Positions 8,752 through 17,895 of a stretch of 64,000 nt of DNA are shown here, in pieces. Numbering within the stretch: the first letter of the stretch is position 1; each line of letters starts with the position of its first letter. A model generated the notes under the pieces. The model was not told the origin of the DNA and searched no databases. It worked only from the letters and a program-made list of their open reading frames with translations. The stretch comes from Candidatus Altimarinota bacterium. Its GTDB lineage: Bacteria > Patescibacteriota > Gracilibacteria > UBA4473. Both the position numbers and the translations under genes were made by a program. The stretch covers positions 62,001 through 126,000 of the forward strand of contig JAHDHX010000005.1 in NCBI GenBank assembly GCA_020631075.1, given 5' to 3'.

Positions 8752-9137
8752 GCACACATTCGGCAATTACCTGTAACACTTTCGCTTGAATGGCGTTTTT
8801 TGTCATGTCAAAGCACCAGAGTGCCCCTTGCCCCCACGGCAAATCTCTCTACCGTTTTGGCAGACTCGTTGACTTGGGACTAGGAATCCTCTCAACGCGC
8901 CTTTATTGCTCACATCGTTGGGCATTTGGTGGAAAGAAGTCCCCCCAGATCTTTCACGCGCACCGGCCGGGAGGCGTCACGCAATGCCATTAAAGGTATT
9001 TGCCACTCTTATACTGACGCCACGCCTAGAAATATTTTTCAACTCTTATGAACGTAACTAACCCTCCTTGGAGAGCCCTGCTTTTTGTAGCCGCGCCTTC
9101 GTGAGGGATTTGCTGTTTTTTCTCACATCTTTTCAAT
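8752..9137 (+). other. 386-base gap: promoter and long leader of the S-layer gene
   Basis: No convincing gene is present. A TATACT box at 9010-9015 would give the S-layer mRNA a leader of about 115 bases. The upstream 250 bases show no gene and no strong hairpin with a T-run. Confidence 0.45.
9010..9015 (+). promoter_or_regulatory. -10 box of the S-layer gene
   Basis: TATACT. The best -35 candidates (CATTAA or TTAAAG) are weak. The resulting leader of about 115 bases is among the longest in the window. Confidence 0.4.
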
Positions 9138-12100
9138 ATGAATTTTCGAAATTTCTTTCGAAAGTCTGTTGCTTCTGTGAGCGCTCTTTCAATGTTTGCG
9201 ACTTTGTTCGCCTTCGTCCCTACGGCTGACGCGATGCTCGGATTTACCGACGACGCTGAAATCCCAAGCTGGGCCGTTGAAGCCATTGAAGAACTCATGG
9301 ATCAGGGTATTGTTAGCGGAAACGACGACGGCTCATTCGCACCTGCGCGTGCGCTCAACCGTGCTGAAGTTTCTAAAATCATCACCCTCGCTGCAGATCT
9401 TGCTATTGTAACCCCTGCAACTCCTACTTACCCAGACGTCGCGCCAGGTGCTTGGTACTTTGACTTTGTTGAGTCAATGACCACCGCTGGCCACGTTTCT
9501 GGTTACCCTGACGGCGACTTCCGACCAGAAGTCACTATCAACCGTGCCGAACTGGCCAAAATGGTAGTCAACGCCTTCGGTCTCCCGACAGACACTTCTG
9601 GCGCTGAAATGTCAGACGTTATGTCAGACCAATGGTACTACGGCTTTGTTAAATCAGCCGTCAACGCTGGTGTTATGGTTAAATTCCCAGACAACACCTT
9701 CCAACCAGGTACAGCCGTTACTCGTGCTGAAACCATTCGTGTGGTTTACGACGCCATGCTCTACGCCTACGGCAGCGGCATGACGACTGGCACCACCACA
9801 GGTACTACTACTGGTGCCACTACTCCTACTGTTGGCGTTGCCGACGGTACGCTGATGGTTGAGCTCTCGCCCAACACACCAGCTGGCATCTCTGTGCCGT
9901 TTAACTACACAGCTATGCCTTACACTACCACTACTTTCACAGCTGGTGGTGCTGACATCGAAATCGCACAAATCACCTTCACTCGTTTGGGTCTTGGTGA
10001 CAGCGACGACTTCGACAAATGTTGGATCGAAATCGACGGCTTCAAAGTTGGCAACGACCGAACGGTCACCAACGACGACACCGCCACTCTTTCCTTCACG
10101 CCTCCGGTTATCGTGCCAGCAGGTATGACTGTCGAAACAGACTTCGTTTGTTCTGCTGAATACTCCAGCAACCAAAATACAGGTTCTTCTGCTTCATCAC
10201 TCGACGACCGAAACATCGGTCACCGAAACCGCTTCGCGATCGTGTCAGACGCTGACATCATCTCAAGCGCTATCACCGTGACTGGTTCTTTCCCTATCGA
10301 AGGTGAAGAAATGCAAATCGCTGACTACGCTGTCAGCAACATCGAATTCACTGACCTCGGTACCAACTCAACTATTGAAGTGGGTGACGAATACATGGAA
10401 ATCGGTAAATTCCGCATCCTCAACGACTCAAACAGTAACAAGGATGTTGAGCTCCGCGCTATCACCTTTGAAAACATCGGTGACGCTGACCTCTACGAAA
10501 CACTCGAAAACGTTGCGCTTTACGTCAACGGTGTTGAGGTTTCACTCGAAGCCATCATCGACGGTGACTACATCACTTTTCGTCTCGACGACGGTGTGAC
10601 TGGTGGTTACATCATCGAAGACGGTGACTCACGAGTCTTCTCTATTCGTGGTGACGTGATCGCCGCTGAAGTGGGTGACTCAATCCAATTCAAGCTCGAC
10701 AACCACGAAGACGTGATCGCTATTGAGATCGGTACTTCATTCGGTGTTCGTGTACTGGACGAAAACGGAAACGACGCCGAAGACGGCAACGCAACCCTCG
10801 CCCTCTACAACATTGACGCTGGTGACCTGAACGTCTCCCGAGACCCTTCATCACCATCTACACAGCAATACGCTCCAGGTGCCAACGAAGTGTTGGCTGC
10901 TGTCGTGAAAGTAAACATCGACCAACCCCTCGAGGTTGACGGTGTGGTCTTCCACGTTATGCCTGGTTCATTCGTCGCTTCTAAAGACGGTGACACCGTC
11001 AACGACGAAATCGCAGACTTCAACGAAGCCTTCGACAACTTCCGACTCTACGTTGACGACATGCTCATCGACACCATCGACGACCTTACGATCGTTACTG
11101 GCGCCGACGGCGTAGTCGACAACTACGGTCTGGTCTTCGACACCAACTTCGACATCACGTCTAACACCACCATGAAAATTGTCATGAACGTGGAAGACGC
11201 CGCCGACTCAGGTGACAAGATTAAATTCCAAGTCGCCGCCACTGACTTTGACTCTCCGGAGTACCTCGCCAACGGTGACTCAATCCCTACCGCCAAACTT
11301 CTTGGTGTGGCTCAACTTTCAGTCGTGGAAGTGATCGAGTCTAAACTCGAAATCTACCGAACTGACGGTTACGCTTTGACAACCAACGACCTCGTCGCTG
11401 GTGAAACATCACTTGACCTCCTTGACTTCACCCTCGACAACAACGACTCAGGTGACGTCAACGTCACTTCGATCGCCGTCAAAGCTATCGCAACTGCTGG
11501 CACCCCTGCCGCAGACTTTGGCAACTACACCGCTGCCCTCTTCATGGAGACATCTCTCTCTGACGGCACCGCGCAAGTAGTCCAAATCGGTTCAAGCCGA
11601 AACTTCTCATCTACAGGTGACGCTGTCTTCAACGACATCTCAGCTGTGATTCCTTCAAACGAAGAAATCGAATTCAGTCTCGTAGTAGACACCACACAGT
11701 CTTCAGCTGTTGTTTCTACTCCAGTGACTACGGTTGTTGACCCCCTTGGTGCGCTCAGCCTCGCTGCCGACATCAAAACCAACGACCAGTTCTTCTGTCT
11801 CAACGCTTCACTCACTGACGTTGACACAATTAACGTAGACACCGCTTCTGGGACCAACCCAGGTGTCGCTGGTGGTGGTTCACCATACGGTGCAAACAGC
11901 GCTGCCTACAACGCCGCTGCTGCCGCTCTGGTTACTTACCCAACAGCCACTGGTGGTCTGCAACTTGACGGTGACATCATCACCGTTTCTACAGACGGAA
12001 CCCCGACTTCACTCGCTGCTGAGCAACGACGTGTAGTCGAAATCGTCGACGCTGGTCTGCCGTTTACTACTATGGGTACTGACCTCGCTGGTCTCCAAGG

Positions 12101-14162
12101 TGGTATCGACAACAACGCCGATGGTCTCTTTGAAACTGCCCCATGTCCTACTGGTTCATACGCAGTTCTGACCACACACGTGTTCGCGACTGACCAGTTC
12201 ACGTTCTCGAGTGGTCACACCAACTCTACGTTTGACGTCTACCGATCCAACTACACATACGCTGGACCGACCGCCAACCGATTCTACGTGGCTAACGCCG
12301 CACCATTCTTGAGCCTCATCCCAGGTTCATCCACTGTGACTGTCACTGACAGCACAGGCGCACCTGTTACTGGGTGTCTCCGTGGTATCAACTCCACCAC
12401 TCTTCCGTACTACCTCGACATCGCTCCTAACTGTACTGGTGCCCTGACTCCAATGCCAGGAACCTACAGCACGGGCTCGGTCATTACTTCCGCTGCGACT
12501 GGCTTCGGTCAAATCCGTTTCGCCGTCACCCAAGTGGAAGCTGACAACGTTGACAACGGCCAAGATGTGGCTGTCTGCAAAGGCACCCCAACTGGTGGTG
12601 ACGTTGAAATTGGTGCAACCGTCAGCGAAGCTGTCATCGGCGACGACGCCGAATGTGACCTTCAATTCGTTGGTGACACCACTATCAACCCAGGTGCGAC
12701 GCCTTCGAGCTCCGCTCCTATGTACCTCTGTGGTGCACGCTTCGACCTGACAAACTCAGGTTCACTCTACGTCGAAAGCATCATCGACACCGATGTATAC
12801 TCAGACGTGCTCGTTGCTGATCAAACTGACGCCACCGTGCTCAAGTTGAACTTCAACGCCGCCAACGACGACATTCAAATTTCTGATGTCTACCTCTTCA
12901 ACGACGTTGACGGCATCACTGGTATCGCCGACAACCTCAGCGTAAACCAACGTCTTGACTTCATGCTCTACAACGAAGCCGGGCAACTGCTTGACACTGA
13001 GTCAATGCAAACTAACGGTAAAATTCACTTCGAATTGAACCCAAGCAACTACATCGTAGTGCCAAAAGACGACAGCTACACAGTCACTGTGAAAGTTGAC
13101 GTCCGAAACATTAACGACGACCTCGAAACAGCTCGTCGTCTCCGACTTGGTCTCGACACCTCAGCTGGCTTCAGCGGTGTTGAAGCGATCACCGCTGCGA
13201 CCAACGACGACGTCCCAGGTGCAAACATCTTTGCCACTGGTACCCTCACTGGTGATGACTTCGTCATCTACCGAACCCAAATGGTAGTGAAACACGGTGC
13301 GACACAGCCGCCGTTGACCCTGCCTTCGTCAAGTTCACAAAAAGCCTACTACTTCACTGTCAGCGCTGACTCAGCCCACGACATGGACCTCGGCCGTGTG
13401 TCATTTGACCTCTCTGTCGACGGTATGGCTTCAGCCACTACCTTCACTGCAGCAGACTTCAATGTCTTCCTGCTCGACAACTCATTCAACCCGATCACCA
13501 CTTCAACTGTTGTTGAAGGCATCGACGTCATCGGTGACGGCTGTACTGCTACGGTACCAGCTACCGCCACAGACGCTTGTGTCGTGGTTGAATTCAAAGA
13601 CCAAGGCTTCGCCGCTGGTTCATCTAAGACCTACGGTCTCTTCATCAACAACACTGTTGACACGAGCGCCGCTGGTGTAGGTACCACCGACGACCGCCTC
13701 AACATTGCCATCTTCCGTGACTCTCTCTACCCACAAAGCCCTGCCTACGGTACAGACGGTAGCCAAGATGGTGCCACCGCTCACTACTTCATAGCTGGTG
13801 GTGTTGCACCTTGTACAACGCCAACCACAGGTACTGGTTGTGTTTCTGGTCTCACTACCACCGCCCCAGGTGTTGGTACAGTTGACCAATACTACCGAGC
13901 TGGTGACATCTTCACCTTCATCGACATGACTACGACTCCGTCCACTGTGTGGGCTGCTGAAGTGGTTGCTGTTGCCGGTGGTGAAGTGGAATTTATCACT
14001 CCAACTGGTGTGATGCCTCCAGGAACTGCAGTTGTTTCTCGCCCGGGTACTATCGTCTGGTCTGACGAAGCCGACCCAACACACGGTGACTACGCAACCG
14101 CTGACTGGACCAACGGTTACCTCCTGGACGTCGACACGACTCCTGAGGTTATCGCTAACTAG
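9138..14162 (+). CDS. giant S-layer protein with three N-terminal SLH domains
   Basis: A 1674-residue exported protein. A signal peptide ends near ADA (residue 32). Three SLH domains follow (about 35-75, 95-140 and 155-205; for example YPDGDFRPEVTINRAELAKM), then a Thr/Gly linker (about 215-230) and about 1400 residues of repeated beta-sandwich-like segments rich in Asp, Thr, Val and Ala. SLH domains bind cell-wall polymers, so this is probably the main surface-layer subunit. Codon use differs sharply from neighbours: Pro is CCA/CCT rather than CCC, Gly is GGT, and Arg is CGA or CGT, as expected for a very highly expressed gene. Paired cysteines occur in several segments and may form disulfides. 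A strong terminator follows. Confidence 0.9.
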   Translation: MNFRNFFRKSVASVSALSMFATLFAFVPTADAMLGFTDDAEIPSWAVEAIEELMDQGIVSGNDDGSFAPARALNRAEVSKIITLAADLAIVTPATPTYPDVAPGAWYFDFVESMTTAGHVSGYPDGDFRPEVTINRAELAKMVVNAFGLPTDTSGAEMSDVMSDQWYYGFVKSAVNAGVMVKFPDNTFQPGTAVTRAETIRVVYDAMLYAYGSGMTTGTTTGTTTGATTPTVGVADGTLMVELSPNTPAGISVPFNYTAMPYTTTTFTAGGADIEIAQITFTRLGLGDSDDFDKCWIEIDGFKVGNDRTVTNDDTATLSFTPPVIVPAGMTVETDFVCSAEYSSNQNTGSSASSLDDRNIGHRNRFAIVSDADIISSAITVTGSFPIEGEEMQIADYAVSNIEFTDLGTNSTIEVGDEYMEIGKFRILNDSNSNKDVELRAITFENIGDADLYETLENVALYVNGVEVSLEAIIDGDYITFRLDDGVTGGYIIEDGDSRVFSIRGDVIAAEVGDSIQFKLDNHEDVIAIEIGTSFGVRVLDENGNDAEDGNATLALYNIDAGDLNVSRDPSSPSTQQYAPGANEVLAAVVKVNIDQPLEVDGVVFHVMPGSFVASKDGDTVNDEIADFNEAFDNFRLYVDDMLIDTIDDLTIVTGADGVVDNYGLVFDTNFDITSNTTMKIVMNVEDAADSGDKIKFQVAATDFDSPEYLANGDSIPTAKLLGVAQLSVVEVIESKLEIYRTDGYALTTNDLVAGETSLDLLDFTLDNNDSGDVNVTSIAVKAIATAGTPAADFGNYTAALFMETSLSDGTAQVVQIGSSRNFSSTGDAVFNDISAVIPSNEEIEFSLVVDTTQSSAVVSTPVTTVVDPLGALSLAADIKTNDQFFCLNASLTDVDTINVDTASGTNPGVAGGGSPYGANSAAYNAAAAALVTYPTATGGLQLDGDIITVSTDGTPTSLAAEQRRVVEIVDAGLPFTTMGTDLAGLQGGIDNNADGLFETAPCPTGSYAVLTTHVFATDQFTFSSGHTNSTFDVYRSNYTYAGPTANRFYVANAAPFLSLIPGSSTVTVTDSTGAPVTGCLRGINSTTLPYYLDIAPNCTGALTPMPGTYSTGSVITSAATGFGQIRFAVTQVEADNVDNGQDVAVCKGTPTGGDVEIGATVSEAVIGDDAECDLQFVGDTTINPGATPSSSAPMYLCGARFDLTNSGSLYVESIIDTDVYSDVLVADQTDATVLKLNFNAANDDIQISDVYLFNDVDGITGIADNLSVNQRLDFMLYNEAGQLLDTESMQTNGKIHFELNPSNYIVVPKDDSYTVTVKVDVRNINDDLETARRLRLGLDTSAGFSGVEAITAATNDDVPGANIFATGTLTGDDFVIYRTQMVVKHGATQPPLTLPSSSSQKAYYFTVSADSAHDMDLGRVSFDLSVDGMASATTFTAADFNVFLLDNSFNPITTSTVVEGIDVIGDGCTATVPATATDACVVVEFKDQGFAAGSSKTYGLFINNTVDTSAAGVGTTDDRLNIAIFRDSLYPQSPAYGTDGSQDGATAHYFIAGGVAPCTTPTTGTGCVSGLTTTAPGVGTVDQYYRAGDIFTFIDMTTTPSTVWAAEVVAVAGGEVEFITPTGVMPPGTAVVSRPGTIVWSDEADPTHGDYATADWTNGYLLDVDTTPEVIAN

Positions 14163-14200
14163 TTTTCTCTCATCTGAGTTGAAACCCTGTTAGTCACAGG

Positions 14201-14235
14201 GCCCCCCACACGCCTTCGGCGTGTTGGGGGGCTTT
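14201..14235 (+). terminator. strong terminator of the S-layer gene
   Basis: A 14-bp GC-rich stem (GCCCCCCACACGCC with its complement, one bulged T) closed by a TTCG loop, followed by TTTT. The stability suits a very highly transcribed gene. Confidence 0.88.
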
Positions 14236-14297
14236 TGTGTGTCTGCATTTTTTGCTACCGTGCGTCTGACCGCTTCTTTTTTCCTCATTTTTTTCTC

Positions 14298-14966
14298 ATG
14301 TTTACTCGTGCATTCGCTCAAAATGCCGCTCCTACCGTCTCCCTCGACGGAGTCGACGTCCTCAATGGTTTGGAAGGTTTAGAGGGCTTAGAAGGCCTTC
14401 AGGGGCTGCAAGGTGTGCAGGGCCTCGAAGGCATTGACCCCGCCATGCTCGAAGCCCTTAATTCTGGCGCCCTTGACCCTGCTCTCGCTGGGGCCATGCC
14501 CCCCATGTTTGCCAAGTTTATGGTGTTCGCTGCCGTTGGTGGCTTGGTCTTTTACCTGATGACCGCCATCGGCCAGTTCATGCTTTCACGCACCAGGGGC
14601 CTGCCCAACAGCTGGTTTGCTTTTTTGCCCATCCTCCAGCAGGTGAATATGTTCCAGCTCGCTCACATGAACCCCTGGCTGGCAGCGCTCTTTGTGGTGC
14701 CGTCTTTGCTCAACCTCTTGGTACTCGGCGCGGCGCAGGTCAGCCCCAGCCTCGCCACCACGGTAGGCTCTGTTGTGGGCATCTTGATCCTCATCCTGTC
14801 CATCGCGCTCATCTACTTTATGATCAAAGCCCTCTACCGCATCGCAAAATCTTGCGGCTACGGCGTTGGCCTCACCATTCTGTTTTTCTTGCTCAACCCC
14901 TTCGTGTGGCTTTTCTTAGGTTTGACGTACAAAGGCACCACCGCCGTCAACACCATTGAAGCCTAG
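14298..14966 (+). CDS. DUF5684-type membrane protein with a GLEGL repeat tract
   Basis: A 222-residue membrane protein. After a short N-terminus comes a run of GLEG/GLQG triplet-like repeats (about residues 25-47), then four hydrophobic segments. The C-terminal pattern (YRIAKSCGYGVGLTILFFLL, then a segment with NPFVWLFLGL) matches the DUF5684 family, whose members are often found next to secretion genes. The ATG at 14298 is chosen over an upstream alternative start at 14235, inside the terminator tail. The leader is T-rich and has no Shine-Dalgarno motif. Function unknown. Confidence 0.7.
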   Translation: MFTRAFAQNAAPTVSLDGVDVLNGLEGLEGLEGLQGLQGVQGLEGIDPAMLEALNSGALDPALAGAMPPMFAKFMVFAAVGGLVFYLMTAIGQFMLSRTRGLPNSWFAFLPILQQVNMFQLAHMNPWLAALFVVPSLLNLLVLGAAQVSPSLATTVGSVVGILILILSIALIYFMIKALYRIAKSCGYGVGLTILFFLLNPFVWLFLGLTYKGTTAVNTIEA

Positions 14967-14988
14967 ATTTTTATAGCCCCCTCGTCCT

Positions 14989-15267
14989 ATGGCCGACCTC
15001 ATCGCCCGCGTTTTGATCGAGTTCATCCACATCGCGACGACAGTGCTCTACTACGTCATCTTCCTGTGGGTGATCATGAGCTGGCTCACCCACACCCGCA
15101 CGCGGCTCGGTCACTTGCTCGACGACATCGTCTACCCGTTGGTGCGCCCCTTCTGGTGGGCGCGCCTCGGTGGGCTTGACCTCTCACCCATCGTGGTGCT
15201 CTTTTTACTCCGCTTCATCCAGCGTCAGGCCCCTCCATTGATCCTTGCTCTCAGCCAAGCATTTTAG
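14989..15267 (+). CDS. YggT-family membrane protein
   Basis: A 92-residue protein with two membrane helices separated by a short loop (SWLTHTRTRLGHLLDDIVYP), followed by PFWWARLGGLDLSPIVVLFLL. This is the YggT (Ycf19) layout. Family members are linked to cell division, osmotic tolerance and thylakoid assembly. It starts 22 bases after the DUF5684 gene and is probably cotranscribed with it. Confidence 0.82.
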   Translation: MADLIARVLIEFIHIATTVLYYVIFLWVIMSWLTHTRTRLGHLLDDIVYPLVRPFWWARLGGLDLSPIVVLFLLRFIQRQAPPLILALSQAF

Positions 15268-15273
15268 AGGCGC

Positions 15274-15301
15274 TTGCATTGTTTTGTCACTTGGCTATAC
15301 T
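15274..15301 (+). promoter_or_regulatory. promoter of cysS
   Basis: TTGCAT, 16 bases, TATACT. The leader of about 28 bases is CA-rich (CTCACTCACACACCC) and has no Shine-Dalgarno motif. Confidence 0.6.
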
Positions 15302-15335
15302 CCCCCGATAGCTCACTCACACACCCACCTTCACA

Positions 15336-16784
15336 ATGACGTCCCCGACCGCGCCCTCGTCCCCCCTCGTCACCTTTTTCAACACCCTCGGCAAGCAAAA
15401 AATGCCCTTCACGCCGCAGACCCCAGGCCAAGTGCGGCTCTATTCGTGTGGCCCCACCGTGTACGACTTCGCCCACATCGGCAACTTCCGTTCGTTCATC
15501 ATGGCTGACACCCTCACCCGCACGTTGACGCTCGCGGGCTACACCGTCACCAAAGTCCAAAACATCACCGACGTCGGCCACCTCGTCAGCGACGCCGACG
15601 AGGGCGAAGACAAAATCATGAAAAAAGCCCGCCTCGAGCAAAAAGACCCCTACGCCATCTCCCAGTTTTTTGCTGACGCCTACCTCGAGGACGAAGCCCT
15701 CCTCCGCATCCTCCCCGCGAACCACCGCCCACGGGCGACGGACTACATCACCGAACAGATCAGCATGACTCAGGCCATAATGGAAGCAGGCTACGCCTAC
15801 GAAGCCAACGGCTCAGTCTACTTCCGCACCGCCCAGTGGGAGCGCTACGGCGAGCTGTCAGGCAACCAGATCACCGACCTCGTGGCGGGCCATCGGGTTG
15901 AGGCCCACCCCGACAAAGAAGACCCCCGCGACTTTGCTCTATGGAAGGCCGCTCCCGCCAACCACCTCATGCAGTGGGAAAGCCCCTGGGGGCGTGGTTT
16001 CCCAGGCTGGCACATCGAGTGTAGCGCCATGGGCAACGCGCTCCTCCCCGAAGGGATAGACATCCACACAGGGGGTGAAGACAACATTTTTCCTCACCAC
16101 GAGTGCGAAATCGCCCAAAACCTCGCCAGCGGCCACCCCGAGATCCCCTACTGGCTCCACGCCAAACACCTCCTCGTCGAGGGCCAAAAAATGAGCAAAT
16201 CCCTCGGCAATTTCTTCACCATCCGCGACCTCACCGGCAAAGGCTTCACGGGCCCAGAAATTCGCCTGGCCCTGCTGGCCGCGCACTACCGCACCTCGCT
16301 CAATTTCTCCACCGACGGCCTTCTGCAAGCTCGGGCCAACATCCGCCGCCTGCGTGAAGCCCACCGCCTCTTGCAAGACGTCGCCGACGCCACTACCGTC
16401 GACACCGACCACCTCGCCACACTCCAGTGGCAGTTTCGCACCGCCCTGTTTGACGACCTAAACACCGCCGCCGCCCTCGGCGTCACCTTTGAGGTCATCG
16501 CCACCGCTCTGCGCGACCGCGAGTCCCAGTCCCTTACCCCCGCCACCGCCGCCGCCGTTGTCCACTTTTTGGAGTCTGACTTCGACGCCATTTTTGCCGT
16601 CCTGCAACCCGACCAAACCCTCGACACCGACACCATCACCCACATCCAATCACTCATCGCCGACCGTGAGGCCTGCCGCCAGGCCAAAGACTGGGCTGGC
16701 GCCGACCAGATCCGTGACCAGTTGAAAGCCCTCGGCGTCACACTCAAGGATGAAGCTGGCCGAACCAGCTGGACCATGCAATAA
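15336..16784 (+). CDS. cysS: cysteinyl-tRNA synthetase
   Basis: A full-length class I synthetase of 482 residues that charges tRNA-Cys. The signature HIGN is at 47-50 and KMSKS near 286. The zinc/cysteine-binding residues are in YSCGPTVYD, WHIECSAM and HHECE. The C-terminal helical anticodon-binding region is complete. It has its own promoter and ends before a GC-rich hairpin. Confidence 0.96.
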   Translation: MTSPTAPSSPLVTFFNTLGKQKMPFTPQTPGQVRLYSCGPTVYDFAHIGNFRSFIMADTLTRTLTLAGYTVTKVQNITDVGHLVSDADEGEDKIMKKARLEQKDPYAISQFFADAYLEDEALLRILPANHRPRATDYITEQISMTQAIMEAGYAYEANGSVYFRTAQWERYGELSGNQITDLVAGHRVEAHPDKEDPRDFALWKAAPANHLMQWESPWGRGFPGWHIECSAMGNALLPEGIDIHTGGEDNIFPHHECEIAQNLASGHPEIPYWLHAKHLLVEGQKMSKSLGNFFTIRDLTGKGFTGPEIRLALLAAHYRTSLNFSTDGLLQARANIRRLREAHRLLQDVADATTVDTDHLATLQWQFRTALFDDLNTAAALGVTFEVIATALRDRESQSLTPATAAAVVHFLESDFDAIFAVLQPDQTLDTDTITHIQSLIADREACRQAKDWAGADQIRDQLKALGVTLKDEAGRTSWTMQ

Positions 16785-16805
16785 TCCCCCCGATGTTCGG
16801 GGGAT
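16784..16805 (+). terminator. GC-rich hairpin after cysS
   Basis: A stem formed by ATCCCCCCGA and TCGGGGGAT with a 3-base loop, directly at the cysS stop. No T-run follows, so termination is uncertain. Confidence 0.3.
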
Positions 16806-16825
16806 GCGCTTAGCTCACACTCGCC

Positions 16826-17737
16826 ATGATAGAATGGTTGCTCGTCGGGGGTCTCCTCCACACAGGCACTGCGGCCCCCACGGCCCAGCCAGTGGCCCCC
16901 TCCACGCAGGTCTTCCGCGAGCTCACCGTCTCGCCTCGCGCCTGGCCTGTTCAGCTCCCCAGTGCCCCCATCCCGCTCGACACCACCCGCACATCCATCA
17001 TGGTCGTCGACCCCCGTCACCAGCAGATACTCTGGGCCCAGGGCCAGCACACAGTGCGCCCTATGGCCTCTTTGACCAAGCTCATGACCGTACTCATCGC
17101 CCGTCGTGACCTGCCACTTGACGCCATGGTCCGTATCACCGCCGAAGCCGCCAGCGTCGGAGGGGCCAGCTACCAGTTGCAAGCGGGCGACACCCACACC
17201 GTGCGCGAGCTCATCACCGCCGCCATGGTCCCCAGCGCCAACGACGCCGCCACCGCACTCGCCACCCACCACAGTGGCTCTGTCTCCGCCTTTGTTGAAG
17301 AGATGAACCGCACCGCCGCCGCCTGGGGGCTTGATTCCGCCGTGTTTTATAATCCCACCGGCCTTGATCATTGGCTTGAGTCCGACGACCAACCCGGCCA
17401 GTGGGTGGGCAACAGCATCGCCCCCACCGACCTCGTCACCCTCGCGCGTTTGGCTTTGCGCGACGACTTCATCGCCCAGGCAATGCAGCTTCCAAGCATC
17501 CAGAAGCAGTCCACCGACCCAGACACTGACCCGCTGACAAAATACACCACCAATAAACTCCTCGGCGACTACGGCGTCCGCGGTCTCAAAACAGGCTACA
17601 CCGAGCTCGCAGGCGAGTGCTTTGTCGGCTGGGGCACTGGCCCCAACGGCGAAGAAGTCCTGACCATCGTCATGGGGTCTGCCGACCGCTTCGGCGAAAC
17701 CGAACGACTGCTGGACTGGGTTTGGGGCCAGTTATAG
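16826..17737 (+). CDS. D-alanyl-D-alanine carboxypeptidase (peptidase S11)
   Basis: A 303-residue penicillin-binding protein that trims D-Ala from peptidoglycan stem peptides. The three active-site motifs are intact: SLTK at 82-85, SAN at 137-139 and KTG at 255-257. A hydrophobic N-terminus (about 1-17) acts as a signal peptide. The C-terminal extension of DacA-type enzymes is missing, so it is a short form. Presence of this enzyme supports a peptidoglycan wall. Confidence 0.92.
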   Translation: MIEWLLVGGLLHTGTAAPTAQPVAPSTQVFRELTVSPRAWPVQLPSAPIPLDTTRTSIMVVDPRHQQILWAQGQHTVRPMASLTKLMTVLIARRDLPLDAMVRITAEAASVGGASYQLQAGDTHTVRELITAAMVPSANDAATALATHHSGSVSAFVEEMNRTAAAWGLDSAVFYNPTGLDHWLESDDQPGQWVGNSIAPTDLVTLARLALRDDFIAQAMQLPSIQKQSTDPDTDPLTKYTTNKLLGDYGVRGLKTGYTELAGECFVGWGTGPNGEEVLTIVMGSADRFGETERLLDWVWGQL

Positions 17738-17786
17738 CTTTCCACTTGATTTTACAATTTCATCCAGACCACAAAAAAGCCTGAAG

Positions 17787-17861
17787 TGGCTCCCGGGGGC
17801 GGATTCGAACCGCCGACCGATTGGTTAACAGCCAATTGCTCTACCACTGAGCTACCCGGGA
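17787..17861 (-). tRNA. tRNA-Asn (GTT anticodon), CCA encoded
   Basis: On the minus strand the acceptor stem is TCCCGGG paired with CCCGGGA, followed by discriminator G and an encoded CCA. The D-arm (TAGCTCAGTGGTAGAGC), the anticodon loop CTGTTAA with anticodon GTT, and the T-loop GGTTCGAATCC are all standard. A T6 run follows shortly after the CCA, with a weak stem before it, which probably ends transcription. Confidence 0.97.
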
Positions 17862-17895
17862 TCATTCTTTTCAGAGCACGTCCATTTCTATCCGT

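Noticed and set aside
16784-16805. Strong intrinsic terminator after cysS
   Set aside because: The stem is good but there is no T-run, so it is kept only as a low-confidence feature.
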